Assembly (NCBI GenBank): GCA_051984675.1
Contig: JBPYFK010000020.1
Location: 186,001-250,000, forward strand
Length of the DNA stretch: 64,000 nucleotides
Direction: 5' to 3'
DNA from: JBPYFK01 sp051984675
GTDB lineage: Bacteria > Actinomycetota > Actinomycetes > Mycobacteriales > Pseudonocardiaceae
Positions 1 through 8,360 of the stretch are shown one piece after another. How positions within the stretch are numbered: the stretch's first letter is position 1; every line of letters starts with the position of its first letter. Made by a program: the position numbers and the translations under genes. The notes beneath the pieces are model-generated. The model was not told where the DNA came from. It ran no database searches and saw nothing but the letters and a program-made list of their open reading frames with translations.

Positions 1-571
1 TCATCTGGAACGGGTGCGTGCCCCGGTCGCCGAGCGCGAAGCGGCCCGACCAGCCTGTCTTGCGGTTGGGCCAGAACGCGGTCTTCGACTTCGTCCAGGT
101 CGCGCCGCCGTTGTCGGAGTAGGCCAGCCCCGCGTAGTTCGTCCGCCAGATGCCGGGCGCACCCCAGTGCCGGACCGACATGTAGTGCAGGTAGTTGCGT
201 CCACCGACCGCGATGCCGGCCGTGGGGATCACGGTGTGTTCACGCATTCCGGCGCGGTCCGCGGGGACGATCTGGTCGGCCTTGCCGTCCTCGCGTGGGC
301 ACATCCAGTCGAACCGCACACCGGTGTCGAGGTCGGTGTTGGTGGAGCGGGCCAGCACGTTGAACCGCCAGTCGGCGTGTGCGGGACCAGGTCCGTCGCC
401 GCACCACCCGTCGCCGTAGCTGTCCCCGAAGGCCACGAGCACGCCTCCACACCCGTCGTCCCACATGATCCCGAGGTCGGTGGCGTGCAGTCCGAACCGG
501 CTGGCCGTGGTGTTGCACGAGTCCTCGCCGGTGATCTTCGCGAGTTTGGTCAGGCCAGTCACGTGCACCAT
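1..571 (-). CDS. DUF4185 domain protein, 3' end beyond the left edge
   Basis: The reverse strand is open from ATG 571 to the window edge, giving about 190 residues with no stop. The translation contains the segments TDLGIMWDDGCGGVLVAFGD and SDNGGATWTKS, typical of DUF4185 proteins, which are mostly exported, beta-propeller-like actinobacterial proteins of unknown activity. No signal peptide is visible after this start. The frame stays open upstream and an in-frame GTG lies at 580, so the true start could be slightly further upstream. It is divergent from pabB. The family is seen directly; no enzymatic role can be given. Confidence 0.75.
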   Translation of the reverse strand, partial: MVHVTGLTKLAKITGEDSCNTTASRFGLHATDLGIMWDDGCGGVLVAFGDSYGDGWCGDGPGPAHADWRFNVLARSTNTDLDTGVRFDWMCPREDGKADQIVPADRAGMREHTVIPTAGIAVGGRNYLHYMSVRHWGAPGIWRTNYAGLAYSDNGGATWTKSKTAFWPNRKTGWSGRFALGDRGTHPFQM

Positions 572-645
572 GCCCGTCACGGTAAGGCTCAGGTCACCGT
601 CATCGGGTGCGCTGGAGTGGCGCTCGGTGTCTGCATACTGAGGCG

Positions 646-1977
646 GTGCAGCTCTTCGTTCGTCCGATCAGCGGCGCTGCGGCACCCGATCAGGTGTTAC
701 GGCGACTGGCAGTCCGCGCACACAGCCGCGGTCTGCCTCCGCCGGCCGCGCTGTCCGGTACGTGGTTCGGCTGCCGGGCGGTCCTCGCTCCCTCCGTGGC
801 TGTCCGCTCCGTGCCGCGCGCCCGCGCCTTTGACACGATCGACAACCAGCCGCCGGTCGAATCTGGCGACGCGCCTGCGGGGGCGGTCGGCGGCGGGTGG
901 GTCGGCTACCTCGGCTACGGCCTCACCGACCCGGGTCTCTGGCCGCAACGGCGCGAGTTGCCGGACGCTGCCTGGGGCTGGGCCGACCACGTCGTCCGTT
1001 GCGACGCCGAAGGGCAGTGGTGGTTCGAAGCGCTGGTCGGCGGCGAACGGGGGCGGCGCGCCGCCGAGCTGGACGAGCTGTTCGCGGAACTCAGCGGGAT
1101 CGTGGCGGGTACCGATCCGCCGGTACGCCCGTGGCGGGCGGGAGCGATGACCGTGCCCTCGGTCGATGACCACCTCAAGGCCGTGCGCGGTTGTGTGGAT
1201 CAGATCGCCGCCGGCGAGATCTTCCAGGCCAACATCGCCAGCCGGTTCGTGGCTCGGTTCGACGGCGACCCCGTGGAGGTGTTCGCCGCGGGCAGCGCGT
1301 CCCTGCGACCAGCCCGCGCCGCCTACGTCAGTGGCGGATGGGGTGCGGTTGTGTCGTTGTCTCCAGAACTGTTCCTTGCCCGGCACGGTGACGTCGTTAC
1401 CTCCAGCCCGATCAAGGGCACCCTCCCGAGGCGCGGCCCGGAGGATGACGGGAACGCCGAGCGCCTTCGGGCGTCCACAAAGGACGTCGCGGAGAACGTC
1501 ATGATCGTGGACATGGCACGCAACGACCTCGGGCGGGTTGCCAAGGTCGGGCAGGTGAGTGTGCCGAGGTTGCTCGATGTGCAACCGCATCCCGGCGTGT
1601 GGCACCTGGTTTCCGACGTCCGTGCGGAACTTCCGTCCGGGACACCGGATTCGGCGCTGCTGGCGGCGGCGTTCCCGCCAGCCTCGGTCACGGGGGCGCC
1701 GAAGGTGCGGGCGCTGGAGGTGATCGCGGAGCTGGAGGCCGTTCCGCGCCAGGTCTACTGCGGCGCGGTCGGGATGTCCTCGCCGGTGGCCGGCACCGAG
1801 CTCAACGTGGCCATCCGCTCGCTTGAGTACAGCCGGGCGACCGAGCAGCGCCCGGGACTCCTGCGTTTCGGGGTGGGTGGTGGCATCACCGCCGACTCGG
1901 ACCCGGACGCGGAGTGGGAGGAGTGCCTGACCAAAGCCGCTCCCCTGCTCTCGCTGCTGGGTACGTCGGTGCGGTAG
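646..1977 (+). CDS. pabB: Aminodeoxychorismate synthase component I (PabB)
   Basis: Converts chorismate plus ammonia, supplied by a PabA-type glutaminase, to 4-amino-4-deoxychorismate for folate synthesis; cytosolic. The C-terminal chorismate-binding domain is complete: GEIFQANIASRF, SPIKGTLPR (the lysine of PIKGT is the PabB-type nucleophile), ENVMIVDMARNDLGRV, PPASVTGAPK and YCGAVG. GTG 646 gives 443 residues beginning VQLFVRPISG. An open frame reaches a GTG at 607, but that extension looks unlike coding sequence. No pabA or pabC lies beside it. Standalone anthranilate synthase is the main alternative, but PIKGT favours PabB. Confidence 0.88.
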   Translation: MQLFVRPISGAAAPDQVLRRLAVRAHSRGLPPPAALSGTWFGCRAVLAPSVAVRSVPRARAFDTIDNQPPVESGDAPAGAVGGGWVGYLGYGLTDPGLWPQRRELPDAAWGWADHVVRCDAEGQWWFEALVGGERGRRAAELDELFAELSGIVAGTDPPVRPWRAGAMTVPSVDDHLKAVRGCVDQIAAGEIFQANIASRFVARFDGDPVEVFAAGSASLRPARAAYVSGGWGAVVSLSPELFLARHGDVVTSSPIKGTLPRRGPEDDGNAERLRASTKDVAENVMIVDMARNDLGRVAKVGQVSVPRLLDVQPHPGVWHLVSDVRAELPSGTPDSALLAAAFPPASVTGAPKVRALEVIAELEAVPRQVYCGAVGMSSPVAGTELNVAIRSLEYSRATEQRPGLLRFGVGGGITADSDPDAEWEECLTKAAPLLSLLGTSVR

Positions 1978-2179
1978 CCGGGTTGGCGAGGTGTGGGTGT
2001 GGTGAACGACGCTTTCACTGCGTTCGGAGAACCCCCGGTCACTCCAGCGGAGAGCGCTCGCCCGCGCAAGATCGCGGACGGGTCGTCGTCTCTGATCTTG
2101 CACTGTGGCGCCGGCAGGCCGCGGCGCCTCCTGCGACGCTGGTCACAGCACTCGCCACCGGACGCGACTAGGGCAGCCT

Positions 2180-2196
2180 TCTCAGCCGCCTCTCAG
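2180..2196 (+). promoter_or_regulatory. MprA box upstream of mprA
   Basis: The direct repeat TCTCAGCCGCCTCTCAG has two TCTCAG half-sites with an 11-bp period, ending 22 bp before the mprA ATG. The same repeat lies before pepD at 6579-6595. It matches the type of direct repeat bound by mycobacterial MprA, so autoregulation is inferred. Confidence 0.72.
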
Positions 2197-2218
2197 GGCG
2201 GCGAGTAAGACTGAGGGC

Positions 2219-2914
2219 ATGCGCATCCTTGTCGTCGACGATGACCGCGCCGTCCGCGAGTCGTTGCGGAGGTCGCTGGAGTTCAACGGCTACCAGGTCG
2301 AACTCGCGGCGGACGGCCAACAGGCCCTGGACTGGCTGGCCGAGCAGCGGCCGGACGCGATGGTCCTCGACGTCATGATGCCCCGACTGGACGGGCTGGA
2401 GGTGGCCCGCCGGCTGCGCGGTACCGGTGATGACCTGCCGATCCTGGTGCTCACGGCACGGGACGCGGTCTCCGACCGGGTAGCCGGTCTCGATGCGGGC
2501 GCCGATGACTACCTGCCGAAGCCGTTCGCGCTGGAGGAACTGCTGGCGCGGCTGCGGGCGCTGCTGCGCCGCGCCAGCGCCCAGGAAGCCGCAAGCGACG
2601 AGCGCCCTGAGGCGCTGCGGTTCGCGGACCTGCGACTGGACCCCGGCACCCGCGAAGTGACCCGGGGCGAGCGCCCGATCAGCCTCACCCGCACCGAGTT
2701 CGCGCTCCTGGAACTGCTGATCACGCACCCGAAGCAGGTGCTCACCCGCAGCCGGCTGCTGGAGGACGTGTGGGGCTACGACTTCCCGACCTCGGGCAAT
2801 GCGCTGGAGGTCTACGTCGGCTATCTCCGCCGCAAGACCGAGGCCGAAGGTGAGCCACGGCTGATCCACACCGTGCGCGGGGTCGGCTATGTGTTGCGGG
2901 AGACACCGCCGTGA
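2219..2914 (+). CDS. mprA: OmpR-family response regulator MprA
   Basis: 231 residues. The receiver domain (about 1-115) has the acidic pocket VVDDD, the phosphoacceptor Asp in VLDVMMPRLDG, the Thr in LVLTARD and the Lys in YLPKPF. The winged-helix domain (about 130-228) has LTRTEFALLELL and HTVRGVGYVLRE. ATG 2219 is chosen because the receiver begins at once with MRILVVDDD. The mprB start overlaps its stop (GTGA), so the two are translationally coupled. In mycobacteria MprA responds to envelope stress and controls its own operon, pepD and sigma factor genes. The downstream order pepD-moaB2-mscL supports the same orthology here. Confidence 0.92.
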   Translation: MRILVVDDDRAVRESLRRSLEFNGYQVELAADGQQALDWLAEQRPDAMVLDVMMPRLDGLEVARRLRGTGDDLPILVLTARDAVSDRVAGLDAGADDYLPKPFALEELLARLRALLRRASAQEAASDERPEALRFADLRLDPGTREVTRGERPISLTRTEFALLELLITHPKQVLTRSRLLEDVWGYDFPTSGNALEVYVGYLRRKTEAEGEPRLIHTVRGVGYVLRETPP

Positions 2915-4422
2915 CAGGACCACTCGAACCCACCGACGCACGGCACGAGCACCAAACGAGGTTTTCGCGGCAACCGCACTACCCCGAATACCCCGATACG
3001 CCAGACCCCGAGATCGACGACCCCGCCTTGGACGCCGAAACGGGGCGAAGGCGACGTTGGCGCCGGATCTCGCTGCGCAACCGGGTCACGATGCTCGCGG
3101 CGGCGTGTGTCGCGGGCGCGGTCGCGCTGGTGTCCATCGGGGCGTTCCTGACCGTCCGGGACAGTCTCTACCGCGAGCTGGACGACAACCTCGTGAAGCG
3201 GGCGACACAGGCAGTCGAGGGCCCGGTGGTGCGGACGTCGGACTTCCAGTCCGTGCCGGCGGCACTCCTGGCGGCCTCGGACATGCAGATCGCACTGCTG
3301 TATGCCAACGGCTCGGGGACTACCCCGCAGGAAGGGCACAGCCCGCCACTGGGACCGTCCGAACTCGCGGTGGCGCGTGGCCAGCAGCCGATCTCGCTGC
3401 GCACCGACAACAAGACCGACACCAGGGTGGTCGCGGTGCCGGCGGGCCAGGGCACCACGTTGGTCGTGGCCCAGTCGTTGAAGCCCACCCGGGACACGCT
3501 CGCGCAGCTGTCCGTGGTGCTGGTGGTCATTGGTGGCGCGGGAATCCTGCTGGCCGCCGCTGCGGGCACAGCCGTCGCCAGCGGCGGGTTGCGGCCCGTG
3601 CAACGCCTGACCGCCGCGACCGAACGCGTCGCCCGCACCGGGAACCTGCGTCCGATCCCGGTGACCGGCGGCGACGAGCTGGCCCGGCTGACCACGAGCT
3701 TCAACGAGATGCTCGCCGCGCTGGCGGCATCGCAGGACCAGCAGCGCCGGCTGGTCGCGGACGCGGGTCACGAACTGCGCACCCCGCTGACCTCGCTGCG
3801 CACCAACCTGGAGCTGCTGATCGCCTCAGATCAGCCGGGGGCGCCGACACTGTCCGAACGGGATCGGGCGGAAATGTTCGACGACGTGCGGGCCCAGGTC
3901 ACCGAGCTGTCCGCGCTGGTCGGTGACCTGGTGGAGCTGGCCCGCGAGGACGCCCCGCTGGAGGTGCACGAGCCGGTGGAGCTGGTGGACGTGCTCGAAC
4001 GAGCACTCGGCCGGGCCCGGCGGCGCGCCGGCGGCATCGAGTTCGATGTCCGGTTGCACGCGTGGTCGATGTCCGGGGACGCGACCGCACTCGAACGGGC
4101 GATCCTGAACCTGCTGGACAACGCCGTGAAGTGGAGCCCGCCGGGCGGGACGGTGCGGGTCGAGGCGCGCCCGGACCAGCCGGGATTCCTGGTCCTGGAG
4201 GTTGCCGACAGCGGTCCGGGGATCGACGTCGAGGACCAGCCGCACGTGTTCGACCGTTTCTACCGGTCGCAGGAAGCGCGCACGCTACCCGGCTCGGGTC
4301 TGGGCCTGGCGATCGTCAAGCAGGTGGCCCAGCGGCACGGGGGCGCCGTGTGGGCCGGGGACTCCCCGGAAGGGGGAGCGCTGCTGCGGATGTGGCTACC
4401 GGGACACCCGTCAACCTCCTAG
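2911..4422 (+). CDS. mprB: Sensor histidine kinase MprB
   Basis: 503 residues. A Pro-rich cytoplasmic N-terminus (about 1-55) precedes a first membrane helix (VTMLAAACVAGAVALVSIGA), an extracytoplasmic sensor segment (about 85-205) and a second helix (VLVVIGGAGILLAAAAG). HAMP follows, then the dimerisation/phosphoacceptor motif DAGHELRTPLTSLR and the ATPase motifs LLDNAVKWSP (N box), VADSGPGI (G1) and GSGLGLAIVKQVA (G2). GTG 2911 overlaps the mprA stop. The periplasmic loop is expected to sense envelope damage; in mycobacteria it is held by DnaK and PepD. No missing catalytic residues seen. Confidence 0.92.
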   Translation: MTGPLEPTDARHEHQTRFSRQPHYPEYPDTPDPEIDDPALDAETGRRRRWRRISLRNRVTMLAAACVAGAVALVSIGAFLTVRDSLYRELDDNLVKRATQAVEGPVVRTSDFQSVPAALLAASDMQIALLYANGSGTTPQEGHSPPLGPSELAVARGQQPISLRTDNKTDTRVVAVPAGQGTTLVVAQSLKPTRDTLAQLSVVLVVIGGAGILLAAAAGTAVASGGLRPVQRLTAATERVARTGNLRPIPVTGGDELARLTTSFNEMLAALAASQDQQRRLVADAGHELRTPLTSLRTNLELLIASDQPGAPTLSERDRAEMFDDVRAQVTELSALVGDLVELAREDAPLEVHEPVELVDVLERALGRARRRAGGIEFDVRLHAWSMSGDATALERAILNLLDNAVKWSPPGGTVRVEARPDQPGFLVLEVADSGPGIDVEDQPHVFDRFYRSQEARTLPGSGLGLAIVKQVAQRHGGAVWAGDSPEGGALLRMWLPGHPSTS

Positions 4423-4432
4423 CCACTGGAAT

Positions 4433-4447
4433 AAACAGTATCAAACA
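4433..4447 (+). promoter_or_regulatory. AAACA direct repeat upstream of the DeoR gene
   Basis: Two AAACA elements (4433-4437 and 4443-4447) lie exactly 10 bp apart in the unusually AT-rich stretch after mprB. DeoR-family repressors often bind short A-rich direct repeats. A candidate operator only. Confidence 0.35.
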
Positions 4448-4520
4448 TCAGTCGTGGCCCGCTGTGGTCTATGGCCGGATTATGGCTCGTCACTGCCGAG
4501 GGGTAGTGTTGTTTCCTGTT

Positions 4521-4548
4521 GACTCACCCTGTCAGGGTGATGTGAGTC
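4521..4548 (+). promoter_or_regulatory. 28-nt interrupted palindrome just before the deoR start
   Basis: CACCCTG (4525-4531) and CAGGGTG (4533-4539) are separated by 1 nt, with outer arms GACTCA (4521-4526) and TGAGTC (4543-4548). It ends 7 nt before the GTG start at 4556. It could be an operator, or an RNA hairpin that masks the ribosome-binding region. Confidence 0.5.
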
Positions 4549-4555
4549 GAGCGAA

Positions 4556-5395
4556 GTGAGGTTGCCGTTGCTCGCCCGCCAGCGCCAGGAAATGATCCTC
4601 GAAGAGGTACGCCGCAACGGCGCGGTCCAGGTCAGTGACCTGGTGACGCGGCTGGAGGTCTCGGACATGACCATCCGTCGCGATCTGGACGTGCTGTCCC
4701 GGCGGGGGCTGGTGGAGAAGGTGTACGGCGGGGCGACCTCCACCGCCAGTCTGAGCACCGACGAGCCGGGCTTCGAAGCCAAGTCGGTGCGCCAGCTCGC
4801 GGAGAAGGAAGCCATCGCCGGGATGGCCGCGGACCTGGTGCGTCCCGGGACAGCGATCGGGCTCTCGGCCGGAACCACCACGTGGACCGTGGCCCGCTTC
4901 CTGAACGACGTGCCGGACCTGACCGTGGTGACCAACTCGGTCCGCGTCGCTGACGTGCTCCAACAGCGCGGGCGCCCCGATCGCACGGTCGTCCTCACCG
5001 GGGGCGTGCGCACCCCCTCAGACGCCCTGGTCGGGCCGGTCGCAGTGCAGGCGTTGCGCTCCTTGCACCTGGACATGGTGTTTCTCGGGGTGCACGGCAT
5101 GACCCCGCAGGCGGGCTTCACCACCCCGAACCTCAACGAGGGCGAGACCAACCGGGCGCTGGCCGACTCCGCCCGCACCCTCGTGGTCGTCGCCGACCAC
5201 ACGAAATGGTCCACCGTGGGCATTTCCACCATCCGCGCGTTGGACGAGGTGGACGTGCTGATCAGCGACGACGGGCTGCCGTTCGAGGCGCGCGAGCTGC
5301 TCACCGACACCGTCCCGGACGTGCGCATCGTTCCGGTCGCGGGACGCCCTGAGGCGCGCCGGTCCAGCGACGAGGTGCGGGAGGAGGGCGAGTGA
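4556..5395 (+). CDS. DeoR-family sugar-metabolism regulator
   Basis: 279 residues. The N-terminal DeoR helix-turn-helix (about 5-58) reads RQEMILEEVRRNGAVQVSDL followed by SDMTIRRDLDVLSRRG. The C-terminal sugar-phosphate-binding sensor domain has GLSAGTTTWTVARFL and VVVADHTKW. The start is taken as GTG 4556; TTG 4562 is possible, with GTGAGG serving as its ribosome-binding site. It overlaps galT by 4 bp (GTGA), so it most likely controls galT and itself in response to a galactose-pathway sugar phosphate. That effector is inferred from context only. Confidence 0.85.
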   Translation: MRLPLLARQRQEMILEEVRRNGAVQVSDLVTRLEVSDMTIRRDLDVLSRRGLVEKVYGGATSTASLSTDEPGFEAKSVRQLAEKEAIAGMAADLVRPGTAIGLSAGTTTWTVARFLNDVPDLTVVTNSVRVADVLQQRGRPDRTVVLTGGVRTPSDALVGPVAVQALRSLHLDMVFLGVHGMTPQAGFTTPNLNEGETNRALADSARTLVVVADHTKWSTVGISTIRALDEVDVLISDDGLPFEARELLTDTVPDVRIVPVAGRPEARRSSDEVREEGE

Positions 5396-6495
5396 GGCGC
5401 ACGGCGCACGAGCTAGCAGACGGCAGGGAGATCATCTACTTCGACGCCGATCCTGCCGCGCCGGCCCGGACGGCGGAGGACACCCGGGACCTACCCGCGC
5501 AGGCTCCCCGCTCGGAGATGCGCCGCGATCCGCTGACCGGGGAATGGGTGGCGATGGCCGCCCACCGCCAGACCCGCACGTACAAGCCGCCGGCGGACCT
5601 GTGCCCGCTGTGCCCGAGCAGTCCGGGACGGCCCACCGAGGTCCCGGAGTCAGACTACGACGTGGTCGTCTTCGAGAACCGGTTTCCCTCGTTCGCGCAG
5701 GCAATCCCGGAGCATGAGCAGTCCACAGTAGACGACGAGTCGATGGTCCCGGCGGCGCCGGCGCGGGGACGCTGCGAGGTCGTGTGCTTCACCTCCGACC
5801 ACAGCAGGTCCTTCGCCGGACTGTCCGCGTCGCAGGCCCGTACGGTCGTGGACGCGTGGGCGGATCGGACCGCCGCGCTGGCCGAAACCCCTGGGGTGGA
5901 GCAGGTCTTCTGCTTCGAGAACCGCGGTGAGGAGATCGGCGTGACCCTGCACCATCCGCACGGGCAGATCTACGGCTACCCGTTCGTGCCGCCGCGAACC
6001 GAGCGGATGGTGGAGACCGCGCGGGCCTACCGGGCCGCCCACGGCCGGCACGTGCTCGGCGACCTGCTGCGCGCCGAACGAGTTGGTGGCAAGCGAGTGG
6101 TCGCGGAATCCGAGCACTGGACCGCGTTCGTGCCGCCCGCGGCGCGCTGGCCCGTGGAGGTCCTGCTCGTACCGCACCGGCAGGTACCGGCCATTCCGGC
6201 ACTCACCAGCAACGAACGGGACGACTTCGTGCGCACCTACCTCGCGGTGCTGGGACGCCTGGACGCCCTCTACAGCCAACCGCTTCCCTACATCGCCGCG
6301 TGGCACCAGGCTCCGGTGCACGGCGACGCTGAGCTGTCCTGGCTGCACCTCCAGGTATTCTCGGTGCGGCGCGCGGCGGACAAGCTCAAGTACCTGGCCG
6401 GCTCCGAGTCCGGGGCAGGCGTGTGGATCAACGACGTGACCCCGGAACAGATCGCCCAACGATTGCGAGCGGCCGACGATCACACTGCCGGCTGA
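5392..6495 (+). CDS. galT: Galactose-1-phosphate uridylyltransferase
   Basis: Leloir pathway enzyme that exchanges UMP between UDP-glucose and galactose-1-phosphate. It has 367 residues: RDPLTGEWV near residue 45, the zinc motif CPLC near 65, the catalytic HHPHGQIYG near 190 (second His of HPH is the UMP-accepting nucleophile) and a C-terminal HLQVFSV segment. GTG 5392 overlaps the deoR stop. galK and galE are not in the window, although galU lies 6 kb downstream and supplies UDP-glucose. No degraded motifs are visible. Confidence 0.93.
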   Translation: MRRTAHELADGREIIYFDADPAAPARTAEDTRDLPAQAPRSEMRRDPLTGEWVAMAAHRQTRTYKPPADLCPLCPSSPGRPTEVPESDYDVVVFENRFPSFAQAIPEHEQSTVDDESMVPAAPARGRCEVVCFTSDHSRSFAGLSASQARTVVDAWADRTAALAETPGVEQVFCFENRGEEIGVTLHHPHGQIYGYPFVPPRTERMVETARAYRAAHGRHVLGDLLRAERVGGKRVVAESEHWTAFVPPAARWPVEVLLVPHRQVPAIPALTSNERDDFVRTYLAVLGRLDALYSQPLPYIAAWHQAPVHGDAELSWLHLQVFSVRRAADKLKYLAGSESGAGVWINDVTPEQIAQRLRAADDHTAG

Positions 6496-6578
6496 ACGGC
6501 GCGCGAGGCCAACTCACGGCGACCGTGTGACTACCCTGTGCGGGGCGGAAAGAAATGCCCGAGAACTCCATAGGGTGG

Positions 6579-6595
6579 TCTCAGGCGCCTCTCAG
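6579..6595 (+). promoter_or_regulatory. MprA box upstream of pepD
   Basis: TCTCAGGCGCCTCTCAG differs at one spacer base from the repeat upstream of mprA. It has the same 11-bp period and lies 23 bp before the pepD ATG. This supports direct control of pepD by MprA. Confidence 0.72.
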
Positions 6596-6618
6596 CTCAA
6601 TATCGCACAGTGGGATAT

Positions 6619-8085
6619 ATGACGGACCGAACCCCGGGCTCTCCGGGCGCGCAGCCGGACGAGCCACAGCAGCCCGACGAAGACAACCGGACCGACAGGG
6701 TGAACGTGGAGGAACCCTCCACGGATACCACCCCGGAAGGTCTCGCCTCGACGCGGACCGCATCCGGCCATTCCGAGACCACCGGGGTACCTGTCGAGCC
6801 CGTCGAGCAGGCCCAACCGTCTGAGCAGGCGACATCGCAGCAGGCCAGCGCGCAGCACGAGAGCTGGGGCCCAACCCAGCAGTTCCCCGCAGGGGCCGGT
6901 TCCCCGTATCAGGCTCCCGGCGCGCCCGGTAGCGAGCACACGTGGCCGCACTACCCGGGCACCTACCCCCAGGGCATGGCGGGCGTGCAGACCGCGCAGC
7001 GCTCCCGAGGTGTGGGGCGGATGTTCGCTGGCGTTATCGCGATCGCGCTGGCGACGGCGCTCGTTGGCGGCGGGATCGGGGGGTATTTCGGCTACCGTCT
7101 CGGCAGGGAGTACACCCCTGGACCGTCGGCGCTCGACCAGCCGCTTCCCGCCAGGAGCACCAGCACCCAGCCGACCGGGTCGGTGGCACAGGTGGCGCAG
7201 AAGGTGCTGCCCAGCGTGGTGGAACTGCAGGCCCAGAGCATGCAGGGCCAGAGCGAAGGCTCCGGCATCGTGCTCAGCCCGGACGGCTACATCCTCACGA
7301 ACAACCACGTCGCCGAAGCCGCCCAGCAGGGCCGGATGACCGCGTCCTTCCACGACAACCGGACCGCGTCGGTGCACCTCATCGGGCGCGACCCGAACTC
7401 CGACCTGGCCGTGGTCAAGGCCGACAACATCAACGGTCTCACCCCGGCCGAGCTCGGTCGTTCGGATGACATGCCGGTGGGTGCACCGGTCGTGGCGATC
7501 GGTTCGCCGTTCGGCCTGTCCGGGACCGTGACCAGCGGCATCATCAGCGCCAAGGACCGGCCGGTGCGCGCCGGCGGGGAATCCGGGGCGCAGACCAGCG
7601 TGCTCAACGCGCTGCAGACCGACGCCGCGATCAACCCCGGTAACTCGGGCGGTCCGCTGGTCGACATGGACGGGCGTGTCGTGGGGATCAACTCCGCGAT
7701 CTACAGCCCCAGCTCGGGCCAGGAGCAGGCCGGATCGGTCGGGTTGGGTTTCTCGATCCCGATCGACCAGGCCCGCCGCACCGCCAAGGAGCTGATGGAC
7801 ACCGGGTCGGCCACCCAGACCACCTTGGGTGTGCAGATCACGGCGGCCCCGAGCGGTGGGGCACTGGTGCACTCGTCGGTGCCCGGTGGGCCGGCAGACC
7901 ACGCCGGGATCAAGCCCGGTGACGTGATCACGAAGCTCGACGACCGGGTGATCCGTGACCCGGACTCACTCATCGCGGCGGTCCGGTCGCACAACCCCGG
8001 TGACCGGGTGCGGATCACGCTGAGCGGCAACGGCCCGGACCGCACGGTGGACGTGACACTGGCCGGGCAGAAGGGGAGCAGCTGA
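6619..8085 (+). CDS. pepD: HtrA-like membrane serine protease PepD
   Basis: 488 residues. A disordered acidic/Gln/Pro-rich cytoplasmic tail (about 1-130) precedes one membrane helix (FAGVIAIALATALVGGGIGG). The trypsin-like domain shows the full triad: His in TNNHVAEAA, Asp in NSDLAVV and Ser in NPGNSGGPL. A PDZ domain (about 395-485) has GGPADHAGIKPGDVI. It is expected to act on the outer face of the membrane in quality control and in feedback on MprAB. ATG 6619 is preferred; a GTG at 6610 is in frame. Neither has a clear Shine-Dalgarno, so a leaderless mRNA is possible. Confidence 0.9.
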   Translation: MTDRTPGSPGAQPDEPQQPDEDNRTDRVNVEEPSTDTTPEGLASTRTASGHSETTGVPVEPVEQAQPSEQATSQQASAQHESWGPTQQFPAGAGSPYQAPGAPGSEHTWPHYPGTYPQGMAGVQTAQRSRGVGRMFAGVIAIALATALVGGGIGGYFGYRLGREYTPGPSALDQPLPARSTSTQPTGSVAQVAQKVLPSVVELQAQSMQGQSEGSGIVLSPDGYILTNNHVAEAAQQGRMTASFHDNRTASVHLIGRDPNSDLAVVKADNINGLTPAELGRSDDMPVGAPVVAIGSPFGLSGTVTSGIISAKDRPVRAGGESGAQTSVLNALQTDAAINPGNSGGPLVDMDGRVVGINSAIYSPSSGQEQAGSVGLGFSIPIDQARRTAKELMDTGSATQTTLGVQITAAPSGGALVHSSVPGGPADHAGIKPGDVITKLDDRVIRDPDSLIAAVRSHNPGDRVRITLSGNGPDRTVDVTLAGQKGSS

Positions 8086-8160
8086 CGCCGCCCGCGTTCA
8101 AGCCGCGCGACTGAGCACGGGAACACCGGCCGGGCGAGGGACGCATGCTCAGCGGTCGAT

Positions 8161-8188
8161 CGTGGTCGACCGGGATCGGTCGACCACG
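8161..8188 (+). repeat. 11-bp inverted repeat in the pepD-moaB2 gap
   Basis: CGTGGTCGACC (8161-8171) and GGTCGACCACG (8178-8188) form a perfect stem with a 6-nt loop. There is no T-run, so it may be a factor-assisted terminator or an operator. Confidence 0.5.
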
Positions 8189-8330
8189 CCCTCGGCGGCA
8201 TGGGTGGAAGCGGTCCGGCACGGCAATGCCCCGGCCGGTCTGCTTCCACCGGCGGTACCCGCCGGTACCCGGCAGGTGCAAGATCACCTTCAGGCACAGG
8301 ATCACAAGGTCGACCAGGAGGAGTCCCGCA

Positions 8331-8360
8331 ATGCCACAGGGACCAGGGGGTCCACCATGA
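8331..8360 (+). CDS. Nine-codon leader peptide coupled to moaB2
   Basis: AGGAGG (8316-8321) sits 9 nt before ATG 8331, which encodes MPQGPGGPP. Its stop codon overlaps the moaB2 ATG 8357 (ATGA). The strong ribosome-binding site belongs to this micro-ORF rather than to moaB2, which suggests translational coupling. The Pro-Pro end could slow termination. No homology can be assessed at this size. Confidence 0.4.
   Translation: MPQGPGGPP

Noticed and set aside
14..1150. Long plus-strand open frame of 378 codons overlapping the left edge
   Set aside because: It covers the minus-strand DUF4185 gene and the start of pabB. Its translation is Arg/Pro/Val-rich with no motif, typical of a high-GC shadow frame.
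697..2103. 468-codon minus-strand frame opposite pabB
   Set aside because: It is an antisense shadow of pabB, with Arg/His-rich composition and no recognisable domain.
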